A DNA stretch of 64,000 bases from Dipteris shenzhenensis (lineage: Eukaryota; Polypodiophyta; Polypodiopsida; Gleicheniales). The notes under the pieces were generated by a model. It made no database searches, was not told the DNA's origin, and worked only from the letters and a program-made list of their open reading frames with translations. The position numbers and the translations under genes are program-made. The DNA is taken from assembly GCA_047967505.1 (NCBI GenBank), contig CM106541.1, one strand, 5' to 3'. Numbering within the stretch: position 1 is the stretch's first letter; the number at the start of each line of letters is the position of its first letter. Positions 52,785-63,706 of this stretch are shown one piece after another.

Positions 52785-53145
52785 AAAGAGATCTTCTCAA
52801 AGATCATTTGGAACTATTGGTGGTTATACTGGAATGATCTTCTCAAAGATCATTTGGAACAATTGGTAGTTATACTAGAATGCCCACTTCCTCATGCACG
52901 TAGCCATGGATGGGTCCTAACTTGGCTTTGCTCCTTGATCTTTTCCATTTGGTCATGAATCTACAAAGTGAGTAGCTTCATCTAGTTGATGCTTGTTCCT
53001 CCAATCACCTTTACCAACTTTTGTACTAACTACCTTCATCTTTTCCATTTGGTCATGAATCTACAAAGTGAGTAGCTTCATCTAGTTGATGCTTGTTCCT
53101 CCAATCACCTTTACCAACTTTTGTACTAACTACCTTCATATACAT
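52785..53145 (+). repeat. Two neighbouring tandem duplications
   Basis: AAGATCATTTGGAAC(T/A)ATTGGT(G/A)GTTATACT(G/A)GAATG is doubled at 52785-52880. A ~101 bp unit from TCTTTTCCATTTGGTCATG to ACTAACTACCTTCAT is doubled at 52937-53140, almost identically. Confidence 0.9.
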
Positions 53146-53394
53146 GCTTTGTATTTTTTCTTTCTTAGTGCCTTCCTCTTGGAAGGAGCAGTGGCCATTT
53201 GGTCGATGTGGGATTTTTTGGTTTTCTAAACATTTGTCTACTACGAATTTGGGAATGTTGTGGGTCTTGGTGGTGACTTACCTGTCATGGGTATGTTGAA
53301 GATATGCCGATGGAGCCTCCACTCCTAGCTACTCCTTATGGGAGCAATGCATAGCACAAGTTGTCTGCAAGTGTGGCCTCCAGATTGTTGCAAT

Positions 53395-53510
53395 GTGTGT
53401 CCATGTGAGAAAGAGGGAAGAGGAACAGGGGAAAGGAGAGGGGAGAGGGGAGGGAGAGGGAGAAGAGAAGAGGAAGAAGAAGGGAAGAGGAGATTAAAGG
53501 GGGATGGAGT
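53395..53510 (+). repeat. Purine-rich AGAGGGG tract
   Basis: AGGGAAGAGGAACAGGGG to GAAGAGGAGATTAAAGGGG tract; frames over it (RERGG, LLPLSPLL) are artefacts. Confidence 0.8.
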
Positions 53511-53679
53511 GGCAGCCACAAGGGCACTACAATGGAAACAAGAGAACACCCAAAACACTCTCTTGGAAGAGAAGAGGGAGCTTGTATTCAAACTTGTGCA
53601 AACAACAATGAAGACCAAAATCAACCATTTGGCCTTTTATACAAGTCACCTTTTGAAGGGATGGCCAACCCTTTTCCTT

Positions 53680-53770
53680 TTTACCACTCTCCCTCTCTTT
53701 ACAACCAAAGGCTCTAGGGCCTCTCTTTACAACCAAAGGCTCTCTTTACAACCAAAGGCTCTTGGGCCCG
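53680..53770 (+). repeat. Short tandem TCTTTACAACCAAAGGCTCT repeat
   Basis: Three copies of the 20-base word with variable spacers (GGGCC(TC)). Confidence 0.85.
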
Positions 53771-54420
53771 TAGGGTGACAAGGCATATTGCTATTCTTTC
53801 CATCTCTCCCTACTAGCAGAAATAGCTCTTGTGTTAACCATATTAGTGCACTTGGGACAAGCCTAGCGTTAGGAGATGTTCCTAACTGGGTCCCAAATAG
53901 CGCTTGTGTTAGCCTCGTGCCTCCTAGGCTTAGGTGATTTGGGGATCAAACTCCCTAAGTGCCCTCACACCTTAACCCATTTGGGGCTCAAACCCCATGG
54001 CTGAGGCTCAAAACCTGGAGTGGCGAGGCTTAACTTTCGCGAGACACTCAATGGTAACCCTGCACGTTGGCTGTAATCTTTTGCCTTGGGATATTTGGGG
54101 ATCTAACTTCCTGAGTTTGAGTTGTACTCCTTTCGTGGTGGCTATTTTCATTGGCATGGCTATTTTTGTGGACGTAGACTTGAAATGTGTACGTTGCCTG
54201 CACTCTTTGGTCTTGGTATTAGTTGGAACATACAATGTGTGCCTGAAATGCTTGAATCCTTGAACTTTGGGGTGGACTTTGGATATTTGGGGATCAAACT
54301 CCCTGAGTTTGAGCTATACTCCTTCCATGTACACATTGCTTGTAATCACTGGCCTTGGGATATTTGGGAGTCAAACTCCCTGAGCTTGTCCGTTGCAGTA
54401 GATCATGTGGCCTGATCACA
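53771..54420 (+). repeat. Decayed repeat around GGATATTTGGGGATCAAACTC
   Basis: The phrase GGATATTTGG(G)GA.TC(A/T)AACT(C/T)CCTGAG(T/C)TTGAG recurs near 54090, 54290 and 54358, with related words near 53940-53990 (GATTTGGGGATCAAACTCCC). No gene is supported. Confidence 0.65.
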
Positions 54421-56108
54421 TTTAATCACTGATTACTCTGCATTTGGAGACTGTACTCTGTGGATGTTAACATGCCCCCTTTCTTATTGTTGATTTGTCC
54501 TCGGGTCAACCGCGCTGGAGTAGGTTGGTGGTGAGGATTGTCTATAGGATGGCGTAGTGGTCTAGCTGTCATGACGTGAGGTGAGTGAGGTATGGGCAGT
54601 ACTTCCAATAATGGGTGGCATACATATCTTCGTACGTGCGAAGGTGATGTCCGTGGAGATTGTGGATGCAGAGGTCCTAGAATTGTGTCGGACCGATGTC
54701 AGGATTGAGATATATGGTTGTTCGGATTGTGGAGGCGGTCATCGATGGGGCAAATGTGGGCAAGAAGATCGCGAGGAGTAAGAGTAGGAGGTAGTTGAAA
54801 TGTGCTACTGCGACGATGACACAATCTAGCACTGAGCCGTATGTGTCGTTGAATGACAGGAGGCGGAAGCAAAATCCCTCCTGAGTCATCTCTTTGGGGA
54901 AGTTGTACTTGGGAAAGTTGTGCAACACATTTGGGTCCTTCTACTGGAGGTCTCGAAATGTGGCCCAAGTCGTTCCATGGGCATGTAGAGTTGGTGGACT
55001 CTACGATCGATGGGTGCGTTACGGTAGTAGCGCCAAAATTTCTCCAGCTTTAAGAAGGGGAGTCGCCATTGTGGCTGCATATCGGCATCGACATCAGTCA
55101 TGCGGGCACTGGAGTGTCAGGGGTGAGGCTATATCCTCCTCCCGTGCACTTTGGATGCACACGATGCCAGTCGTCAAAGGACTATGTGTTGAATTGTGTG
55201 AGGGGACGCACCTCAAGAATTTCGTAGAGGTGGAGGTGTGAGCCCTCAAGCTAGCGCTTCCAATGGTGCATTACTACGCTATTCGATAGCTCCTGAAAGG
55301 ACTGTAAGTATGGGTGCCAATGGACATCTTCAGGGGGGAAATTGGCAGGGATGGTGAAGCATCATCATCTGCAAGTGGCATGGGCTCCGGCTCCGTTATG
55401 CCTGGAGGCGTTGATGCGTCAGCTCTTTGTACAAAATTGGTTGCTTTGAGCAACGTGTTGAAGGCTTCATCAGGATGGTCAACCGAAGCATTGGAGGAGA
55501 TGGAGGGGGAGGGTCCGTGATGTGCGATGTTGGTGTTAGAGGTGTTAGACAAGTACTTGAGCAGTGTTGTCTGAGGGAGAGGAGTGTGGGCTGCTTATTG
55601 GGTGGGTAGGGCAGGATCTAGAGGAGGTGGTAGTGGAATTTCTGCAGGGGGGCGGTGGTATTAAAGAGGGTGATTGCTTCATTTCCCTCTTCCTCAGTGA
55701 CTTCCTTTGGGTAGGCTACTTGAATTGTTTGAAAATTGCTCACCAAGGACTCAAGTGAGTCTTGGAGAGCCTGTAGCACCCTATTGAAGAGTACTATTAT
55801 GCCAAGGGGGTGGTAAATGGTAAAGGAGATGCAACTTGAGGATGAAGACAAACAAGACTAGGACTCACATCCTACGATGCAGTGCTGTCGAAAAGATTCT
55901 ATAGCGGCTTTGAGCACCTGTAAAAAGTCGATGCACACTCCATTCTTCAAGTTGAGGTGGAAAGGTGGGCCAAAGACACGCAACACAAAGATTGGGGCTG
56001 GACACAAGCACAACACAGTGTGTGAGCTGCAAGTTGATGATATCATTTTGAAACTCTCTCGCTTGGCAAAAGGAGGTATTTATCTGTTTTACGGGTAGGG
56101 TCCCATCC
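54421..56108. other. No recognised gene
   Basis: GC-mixed DNA with many overlapping frames of 60-115 codons on both strands. None carries a motif I know. The frame openness may reflect old coding ancestry of a transposon, but I cannot say which. Confidence 0.35.
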
Positions 56109-57116
56109 ATGGAAGAGTTGGCTCAGTTCTTTGTCTTCGAGTGTGATGTTCCTGCAAGTGGATACTTGGCAAAATTTTTGGGAAAAGGTTTCTTTCTTAT
56201 TAAGTGTATTTCCGAGGCGATCAGGAACAAATTGGTTGGCAAGTCCTTTGTGTTCTCAGTGCCTTGGAGCCCATCATTTAGTATCGATGACATCATTTTT
56301 CATGATTGCCCAGTCTAGATCAAATTCCCCAACCTCCCTCCTTGGTTAGGAGATGCCTTGGAACGTATCACAGCCACACTCGGGAAAATTCTGCTGATAT
56401 CTCTGGCATCGTGTGCTCCCATGGACCGTAAGCGAGTCTGGATCCTATGGGATAGGGCTCAGCCTACCCCAGACTTCATCGAAATTAGATTCCTAGAGGG
56501 GATGGTATTGGCGCAACAAGTGGTGTTCAGGCCCTTTTCTGATGCATGCTTCATCCAGCAGGAAGCTTGGACTTTGCAAGGAACTGCCCGCATATGACTG
56601 TCAACTCAAAGTTGGCAAAATGAAAAAAGGAGGTGGTGGAAGTGTCATCTCTCGAATCAGACCAGAGTCCGGATAAGGCCATGCATTCAAATGATAAGTC
56701 TGAAGAGATGACGAAAATGCAAGGTGACGCGAAGGCACCCTAGACAGCATGGTGTCAGCCGAGATGTTAAATCAAACAAAGCAACGTCTGAAGTCCCTGC
56801 GGGTGATGTGTGGCTAGTGGGATGAGTAGTGCTTCCCCGCCACCCCCAACATCAGCCCCAAGGATCGTAACTGTGATGCGGCTGAAGATGACGAAGTGCA
56901 AGAGGTGGAAATGACTGAGGCCTATCACCGTAAAACAATGCTGGAGGACAAAGGTAAAGATAAGGTGGCGCGGGATGAAGATGATTCAAGGGAGCCAGCA
57001 CAAACATTCAAACGAGGCCTGGAAAAAAGAATTAAGGTGGTGGCCCGATCAGCCTCGTCGGTTAGAGACAACTGTTTCAATTTCTTCCGCGATGCCCGAA
57101 AATCTAATGCTCAATG
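56109..57116 (+). pseudogene. Second LINE: ORF1 remnant
   Basis: Plus frames 56109-56318 and 56358-56597 (MEELAQFFVFECDVPASGYLAKFLGKGFF, NKLVGKSFVFSVPWSPSF, DALERITATLGKILLI, KRVWILWD) fit the DUF4283-like pattern of LINE ORF1 (SFLLVKFS...VL...W.....P.W...). Stops split it, no zinc knuckle is seen, and a charged Lys/Glu-rich region follows (56640-57110). Confidence 0.5.
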
Positions 57117-57129
57117 AGAAGGGGAAGGG

Positions 57130-57660
57130 AGGTAGTGATCTTAGGAACCTCTCTATCATGTCATGGAACTTGAAGGGGGTTTGTGATAGCAATAAGAACA
57201 AAAGGTGCCTTAGGATTTTTGGTAAAATTAGACCCACAGTGATCCTGTTACAGGAAGTAAAATTTGGGGTAGACAAACCGTTGTGGTATGCTTGTAATAA
57301 TCTAGGTATGATTCATTTGTCAATTTTCCAAGTAGGGAAAAAGGTGGGACTACGATCTTAGTGTGAAAGGAGTGCAGAGCCAAACTTCTATTTAGGGTGG
57401 AGGAGGGATGGGCGACAGCCATTGTACTCACAATGGAAGGATTTGAATTTTGAATTGCCAATGTGTATGCCCCTAACTTGTCTTGTGATAGAGCCGCTTG
57501 CTGGCCAACTCTGAGCTTCAAATTGATCAGGAACAATTGGCTTCTAGCAGGAGATTGGAACTTCATTGAGGAAGAGCAAGACAGGAGTCATCACGTGGCC
57601 TCTCCATGCGCTGAGCATGAAGCCTGGGACGATCTATCACTGACCCTCAGGTAGATCGAC
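57130..57660 (+). pseudogene. Second LINE: endonuclease domain
   Basis: IMSWNLKGVCDSNKNKRCL, PTVILLQEVKFG (57160-57270), then NVYAPNLSCDRAACW and NWLLAGDWNFIEEEQDRS (57460-57590) are EEP endonuclease motifs of plant LINE ORF2 in the right order and spacing, with two frame changes. Confidence 0.75.
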
Positions 57661-58489
57661 CCTCGGGCTAAATGATTTCTCCTAGTCCAACCGAAGAAAA
57701 GGAATAGAATTCAGAGCCGGTAGACTAGATAGATTCTATCCTTCCCAAGAGGGATGGTGGATGAAGGGGCCGACGAAGGGCGAAACGATCTCAAGAACCT
57801 GTCTCTCAGACCATGCCCCGATTCGCTAGAGCTTCTGCATCCCAAGATGCATAGGACGCTCTCTAGACATCCCTCTCAAATTCAATAAAAAGCTCTTATC
57901 CTTGCGAGCCTTCAAATCGACTGTGTGGAGAGCAGCATGGCGGGAGGCTACGTCGCAAGTGCGAGATCCTTGTTAGAAATGGGACAAAGGGATTCCAAAG
58001 GTCGTGAAGATAGTAAAGACCAATGACAAGCAGCTCAAAAATCAGAGGCATTGCTTACAAACAGCCTTAAGTCATAAGGTGGAGGCTCTAAGGGAGGCGG
58101 TGACATCTAACCCAATTGACTTGGTGCTCTCCACCCTGCTCATAGAAACAGAGATGGCGCATCAAGAGTTAGAGCTCCAATCTATAGATGTGGCTCGAAT
58201 TAAAAGCCGTCATCTTTGGCTCTCCGTAGGCGATTGCCCCTCAAAAGTCTTCTTCCAGGCCACTAAGCGAAAGGAAACCAGGGAAAACATTGATAGAGTG
58301 AATGCCCAAGGCGAGGTAATTACTGAATTTTGGCATGTAGCACACACCTTTTCGCATGAGCTTGGGGTGATAGTCAGTGACCGCGCTTCCAAGGACGAAG
58401 CCTGGCTACATGAATTCAATGATCTGGCCAAAAACCTACAGTGTCCCTTCATCCTGTCATCTTGTGTAGATGGACCATCTAAGTTATAA
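57661..58489 (+). pseudogene. Second LINE: linker before reverse transcriptase
   Basis: Plus frame 58004-58489 (161 codons) has ELQSIDVARIKSRHLWLSVGDCPSKVFFQATKRKETRENI, the usual LINE linker (KW..EGD..SKFFF...K.R...N.I). The frame stops at 58489, just where the reverse transcriptase should follow. Confidence 0.75.
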
Positions 58490-58499
58490 AGATGTGTGA

Positions 58500-58830
58500 T
58501 TAATTGTAGGGGAGATCACATTGGCAAAGGTGATGCTAAATGCAAGAGGTGTCCAAGGCACAAAGAGGACATCTTTCATCTCTTTGTTTCATGTCCAAGT
58601 CCCAAAAAAGTCGATCCAAATATAGATAGGAGAGCCCATAAATTGGATCTAGACTAGGGTCAAGTATGAAGTTTCAATCCAATTTAGAGCACATGAATTG
58701 TGGTCTACTTTGGGTTGCTAGAAATAATTTGGAGTCTAATAGTGTTCCCAAAAAACCTAAGGAAGCATTTGTCAATTCGCTTAACAAACAGGATAGATCC
58801 CTGAATTGGAAGCCTTGAAAGGTTACTAGA
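58500..58830 (+). pseudogene. Second LINE: C-terminal zinc-binding end (zf-RVT), RT deleted
   Basis: CRGDHIGKGDAKCKRCPRHK and EDIFHLFVSCPSPKK (58505-58615) match the zf-RVT domain found after the reverse transcriptase in plant LINE ORF2 (C.RC...E...HLF..C). LWVARNNLESN near 58710 resembles the final W..RN block. The reverse transcriptase between linker and zf-RVT is missing entirely. Confidence 0.6.
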
Positions 58831-60419
58831 TCTCTCTTTACGGTAGGCAGCCCAAGGGGAACTTTGCATTTTCGAGCTCTCCTTGAGCCACTTGTCACAA
58901 TCATGGGCATTGATTTGAAGCACATCTAACGGCGTCAGAAGCAAGGTGCAAAAGCATAGTTAATCTTTTTATCAAATGGATGGTAGAAAAGCATAGTAGT
59001 GCTTTAATCATAAATCTATATAATTTGTAACAAGCACATGATTCTCAACATTGTTCGTGTCTTCAATCAACAATGAATCGATGTGCATTCGGTATTTTTT
59101 GTTTATAGATTCGAGGTTGCGAGACAATTGAATGATTAGGGATCTATGGGAATGATGCAAATCGAGCTATCTATCTATTTATCACTCCACACGTCACTTT
59201 TGCTACATGGGCAACACTGCAGTGAGGTTGTTGGAAGCCGACCAACCTCCAAGATTTGGTGTTAAGCAGTCGCAAGCAACCAAGATGGATTTGTGTTTAA
59301 GCTTTGCTCTCACAATCCTAAAAGCTTGACTTACTACTGTGTTCAAACTCCCATTTTCCCAAGGTTGGAGAGATAGAGAACGTTGGCTAAGTGGAGAGTG
59401 AGAATATTACGTGCTCTACTTTGGACTTCCTCTAATGATAGTTGTCTTTTTGTGCTATCCACAGTCTACCGAATGATCTTAGAATGTTGGAATCATCCCG
59501 CTCAAGGACACACACAGATCCTCTCAGGTTCACATTGGCAAGTTTTCAGGATATTGTCTCTAAGATCAAAGAAATTGCCAAAAGAGGACGAGAATTTGAA
59601 TTTTGTTTATCAAGTTGCTCATAGTGAATTTACCGGTGTTCGACTATGATTACAACTATTGACATTCAGGTAATATGCCATTTTTTAATCCATTCCGTGA
59701 GACTTATCCTCGGCGTTGCCCTGTTCCCTCGTATTATAACTCTTTGGGGAAGGAAGCGTGCCGCCTCCCTGCCCACACTATGTTTGGTTATAATAATTAT
59801 ATATTATCATATAAATATTTTTAATTACTTGTCCATTCAAAATTTCTCATTTTCAATTTGAATTCTTACAACCTTCCTCTCGTTTAATGCATGTTATTGA
59901 TGCGAAGGAGCAAGGAAATCCAAGCTGGATGCAAGATTGAAGCATGAGGACACCTTTATTCATATGGTTGTAGTCCATGTGACAATATTGTATACACTGC
60001 AATGAGAATCAATTATTGTATCGCCTTATTCATGTATTTGTTGGACCAACTTCCAAAATATAGATATCACAAAATCAATAATAAATCACCACCCCTGATA
60101 TTTGCAGGGAGGATCGGGTCTTAACGGACCCTGTGTCGCGTCTCATGTTCACCATTTTACTCATTCGCTTTCTCCTTTTAAGAATTGATAAAATACTAGG
60201 ATTTAGCTTCAATTTTTAGTTAGTAGTTACGTGCTCCATGATGGAAAGGCTACGTGCCGCAAATCTAGTTTTGAAAATTTTTTTTTAAAAAGAGAGAAAC
60301 ATCCAGAAAGTCTTAGCAAATTGCTCTCGAGTCCCCATTGGTGTAACTCCCTACTTGGGATGTGATTGGGTGGTGAGGTCACCACGGAGTGGCTCTGGGC
60401 TTTCGTTTTATCACAACAA
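58831..60419. other. No recognised gene
   Basis: AT-rich DNA with frames under 90 codons. 60320-60410 contains CTCCCTACTTGGGATGTG and GTGGTGAGGTCACC words related to the host flank at 63060-63160. Confidence 0.4.
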
Positions 60420-60560
60420 TTAACATGACCCGTCTACGACAGGATAGAGATCCGCTTCATTGGGTCTTGAAGTTGAGATCATAGACTACCTTTAATAAAA
60501 TTCAAGATTTCATTTATAAATCTCAAACTTTGAGGAATTTTAGAATTTTTTTGAAAAACA
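60420..60560 (-). other. Decayed Helitron 3' terminus (minus orientation)
   Basis: Read on the minus strand: TCTCAACTTCAAGACCCAATGAAGCGGATC, then CCTGTCGTAGACGGG hairpin, then TCATGTTAATTG. This parallels the end at 22760-22851 (CTCAACTTTGAGACCCAGTGAAGCGGGTC...CGGGTCATGCTACTCG) with a decayed last block. The next host bases are TTGTGATAAA, the same as at the 45321 insertion. No 5' end is visible to the right. Confidence 0.55.
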
Positions 60561-60591
60561 TATAAATGCATAATAACACACGCATGTGCTC

Positions 60592-60593
60592 GT

Positions 60594-60632
<39 letters not shown>

Positions 60633-60704
60633 GCTAAACACACAAACAGAGAGTTGTTTAAAAATATTTTTAAAATTTCTTTCTCTCTCTCTCTTACTCT
60701 CTCA

Positions 60705-60751
<47 letters not shown>

Positions 60752-60801
60752 CCTTGTGTGTCTGTGTGCGTGCGTGCGTGCGTGCGTGTGTGTTTGTGTG
60801 C

Positions 60802-60866
<65 letters not shown>

Positions 60867-61035
60867 TGAGTGAGTGTGTGTGTCCCTCTCTCCCCCTCTT
60901 TCCTCTCTCTATTTCTCTCTATTTCTCCTCCCGCCCCCCTCCTCTCTCTCTCTCTCTCTCTCCCCCTCTTTCCTCTCTTTGTTTCTCTCTATTTCTCCCC
61001 CTGCCCCCCCCTCTCTCTCTCTCTCTCATGTGATC

Positions 61036-61071
<36 letters not shown>

Positions 61072-61101
61072 CCCTCCCCCCTCTTACTCTCGCACACTGG
61101 C

Positions 61102-61138
<37 letters not shown>

Positions 61139-61319
61139 CCCCCCCTACCTCCCCCTCCCCTCTACCTCTCCCCTCGCCCCCCCCCCCTCTCTCTCTGTCT
61201 CTCTCTCTCTTGCCTCTACCTCTCTTGCCCCCCCCCTCTCTCCATCTCCTAGAGGCCTTCCCCACCCCCTCTCTCTCTATCCCCCTCTCCCTCCCCTCCC
61301 CCTCTCTTTCTATCCCCCT

Positions 61320-61355
<36 letters not shown>

Positions 61356-61413
61356 TCTAAACACATAAACAGAGAGTTGTTTTAAAATATTTTTAAATTT
61401 TTAAATTTCTCTC

Positions 61414-61481
<68 letters not shown>

Positions 61482-61593
61482 CCCCCCTCTTACTCTCTAA
61501 CACTATCCTCTCTCTCTCTCCCCCCCCCCCTCCCCTCTCTTGCTCTTTCACTCTATCCTCTCCCTCGTCTCTCTCTCTTGCTCTCTCTCTAAC

Positions 61594-61631
<38 letters not shown>

Positions 61632-61773
61632 CTCTCTTCCTCTCCCTCTCCCCCTCTTTCCTCTCTCTATTTGTCTCTATTTCTCCCCTACCCCCCCCTC
61701 TCTCTCTCTCTCCCTCTCCCCCGCTTTCTTCTCTCTGTTTCTCTCTATTTCTCCCGTTGCTCCCCTACTCCTG

Positions 61774-61807
<34 letters not shown>

Positions 61808-61973
61808 AACATTGTCCTCTCCCCCGTCTCTCTCACTCACTCTCTCTCTCTCTCTCTCTTTCTCTCGCTCTCTCTCTCTCTCTCTCATGTGATCTCTTTC
61901 TCTCGCTCTCTCTCTCTCTCTCTACCCTCCCCTCTCTTACTCTCTCACTCTGTCCCTTCCCCCTCCCCCCCCC

Positions 61974-62029
<56 letters not shown>

Positions 62030-62211
62030 CCTCTGTCCACTCTCTGTTTCACTCTCTCTCACTCACTCTCTCCCTCCCTCTCCCTCCCTCTCCCTACCTC
62101 TCTCTCTCTCTCCCCCCCTCTCCCTCCCTCTCCCTGCCTCTCTCCCGCTCTCTCTCTGCCTCTCTCTCCCCCCCCGCTCTCTCTCTCTCTCTCTCTCTCT
62201 CTCACAAGGGA

Positions 62212-62240
<29 letters not shown>
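60592..62240. repeat. 1.65 kb microsatellite cluster (CA, CT, GT, CCCCTC)
   Basis: Successive (CA)n, (CT)n, (GTGC)n, (GT)n, GTGAGTGA and long (CT)n/(C)n runs, with a duplicated block: ACAAAC(T)TCTAAACACA(T)AAACAGAGAGTTGTT occurs near 60627 and 61345, each after (CA)n and before (CT)n. Very long Ser/Leu/Pro or Cys/Val frames in all phases are artefacts. Confidence 0.95.
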
Positions 62241-62242
<2 letters not shown>

Positions 62243-62246
<4 letters not shown>

Positions 62247-62362
62247 AGATGGAGAATTGGCCTGCAAACAAGTGCTATGGGTTTGAAAGGATTTTAGTTC
62301 AATTGAAAGAGAGAAAAGAAGGATGTCGAGAGGTTTTGCCTTATATCTGCAGATTTGCCTAG
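62243..62362 (+). pseudogene. Chimera: PNGase A first 13 codons joined to LINE ORF1 end
   Basis: (GA)n followed by ATG and MKMENWPANKCYG, matching the start of the PNGase A genes, then at 62281 TTTGAAAGGATTTTAG...LVQLKERKEGCRE, matching the end of the LINE ORF1 region (opposite strand of 46340-46440) in another frame. The combined frame stops at 62360. It is a junction product, not a functional gene. Confidence 0.85.
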
Positions 62363-62363
62363 T

Positions 62364-62995
62364 TAGTTTCAAGAAGAAAAGAAATAATAATACTTCCCAA
62401 TGATGCAAGACAACTTCTCTTTCCTGAGTATCAATTTCCAGGGTTTAACAAATGACCTCAAACCTGCTATTTTAAAAAGATGGCTAGCATCAAAATGCCT
62501 TAGACCGGATTTTATAGCCTTACAAGAGGTTAAGGTATCAGGGGCTAAGCTTCGCTCTGGTAGCTCAGTCAAATAAATGACAAGAGACAGTGGTATTGCA
62601 CCAACCATGAAGAAGGGAGAGGCAGAGCAGTTCTGGGGATAGCAGCACATGCCCTCTACCCATTTTTGAAACTTTCGAGATAGGAGTTGACTTTTGCCAT
62701 CCTCAGTTGAATTGTCAATTTTTTTCTATCAATGCCCCTAACGCCGCAAGGGAAAGGGCTCTTCTTTGGGACGGCAAGGTCCTGCAAAACAATACTATTC
62801 TTCTAGGTGGCTTTAATATGGTAGAATCTCGCTGAGACATATGGAACAAAATAGGAAACACTATACGGGGTAGTTAATTGTCTTTGTGGAATGCTCTCAA
62901 AGATTCCGCTGTGCTTATAGACACTTCCTTCACCTGGACCAACAACCAATCTAGCCTTCTCCATAAGAAAGAAAGGATAGATACGAAATGATGAA
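62364..62995 (+). pseudogene. LINE endonuclease remnant (inverted copy of 45760-46400)
   Basis: Inverted copy of the minus-strand LINE part. Reads INFQGLTNDLKPAILKRWLASKCL, PDFIALQEVKVSGAKLRS (62430-62555), NAPNAARERALLWDGK, NNTILLGGFNMVES (62740-62835) and SFTWTNNQSSLLHKKERID (62925-62990), with a few stops. These are the EEP endonuclease motifs. Confidence 0.75.
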
Positions 62996-63480
62996 CCTAT
63001 AATAATTCCAAGAATGAATGGTTGGGTAGTTCTTTAAAGTGAGACCCAAAAAGTCCTACTTGGTTGCTTCCCATGGGTTGGTGCTTTGAAAGGTGGAGGA
63101 TGTGCTTTGGTGTGGTGAGGTCACCATGGAATGGCTTTGTTTTGCGTTCCTTGAGTTCATTCCTTGAGTTCACTCCTCTTAACTGTGGCCCTTGATTGCA
63201 TGGTTTTCATGGAGCAAGTAAGATTCTACAATGAGTGCCTTTCATATGAGGAGGTTCTTCTCTTAGAGTTCCACATTGTCATCAAGCACTTGAAGTTGCT
63301 TACTAAATTGATGGGCAAGGCCACACAATTACGGGGTGACGGTTCTCTAGGGCCTTTGTATTTGGGTGAAGTATAGGTCCGCTCTCGAATGTCCAAGAGA
63401 TGACTCGAGGCTAATTGCTGATCGGGGTAAGGATGTTGTGGTGGTTCCAAGAAGGCCATTGGTTTTAATCTTTATCACAC
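62996..63480 (+). other. Inverted copy of the Helitron right flank
   Basis: Reverse complement of about 45322-45780. Contains the ORF 63164-63376 (ends RGDGSLGPLYLGEV) with a frame-shifting CATTCCTTGAGTT duplication near 63155. Its right edge at 63480 is the empty Helitron site. A short extra piece relative to the other copy (ACTCGAGGCTAATTG...) lies at 63402-63425. Confidence 0.8.
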
Positions 63481-63654
63481 TGCAGTATGCCACGTGTTCC
63501 AAAGCCCAGATAGGTGGAGGCGGAGGCGAAAACAAGGGAGCACCAAAAAAAGGGAGTTTATTTGGGGTCCTACATGGAAAATCTACATTGCTTTCGTTCT
63601 GAACGAAAGGAGCTATGGACGAAGCTTTGCACTGCAAAAAGTGGAGGTCTTCAT

Positions 63655-63702
<48 letters not shown>
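63481..63702 (+). promoter_or_regulatory. Uninterrupted 5' flank of the second PNGase A gene
   Basis: Matches the flank of the first gene: CACGTG core at 63491, CTTTCGTTCTGAACGAAAG palindrome at 63591-63609, GCAAAAAGTGGAGGTCTTCATT, then (GT)n(GA)n directly before the ATG. Here no Helitron interrupts, so the gene keeps its longer upstream context. Confidence 0.6.

Positions 63703-63706
<4 letters not shown>

Noticed and set aside
54421-55260. Overlapping frames up to 115 codons
   Set aside because: Frames on both strands overlap; none has a motif or a clear coding bias that I can see.
59180-59290. Possible 5S rRNA or tRNA-like stretch (GTTAAGCAGTCGCAAGCAACC)
   Set aside because: Only a short resemblance to the 5S rRNA phrase GTTAAGC; no full-length match and no tRNA B-box fold.
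60586-62362. Very long Ser-Leu and Cys-Val frames
   Set aside because: Pure products of (CT)n and (GT)n repeats.
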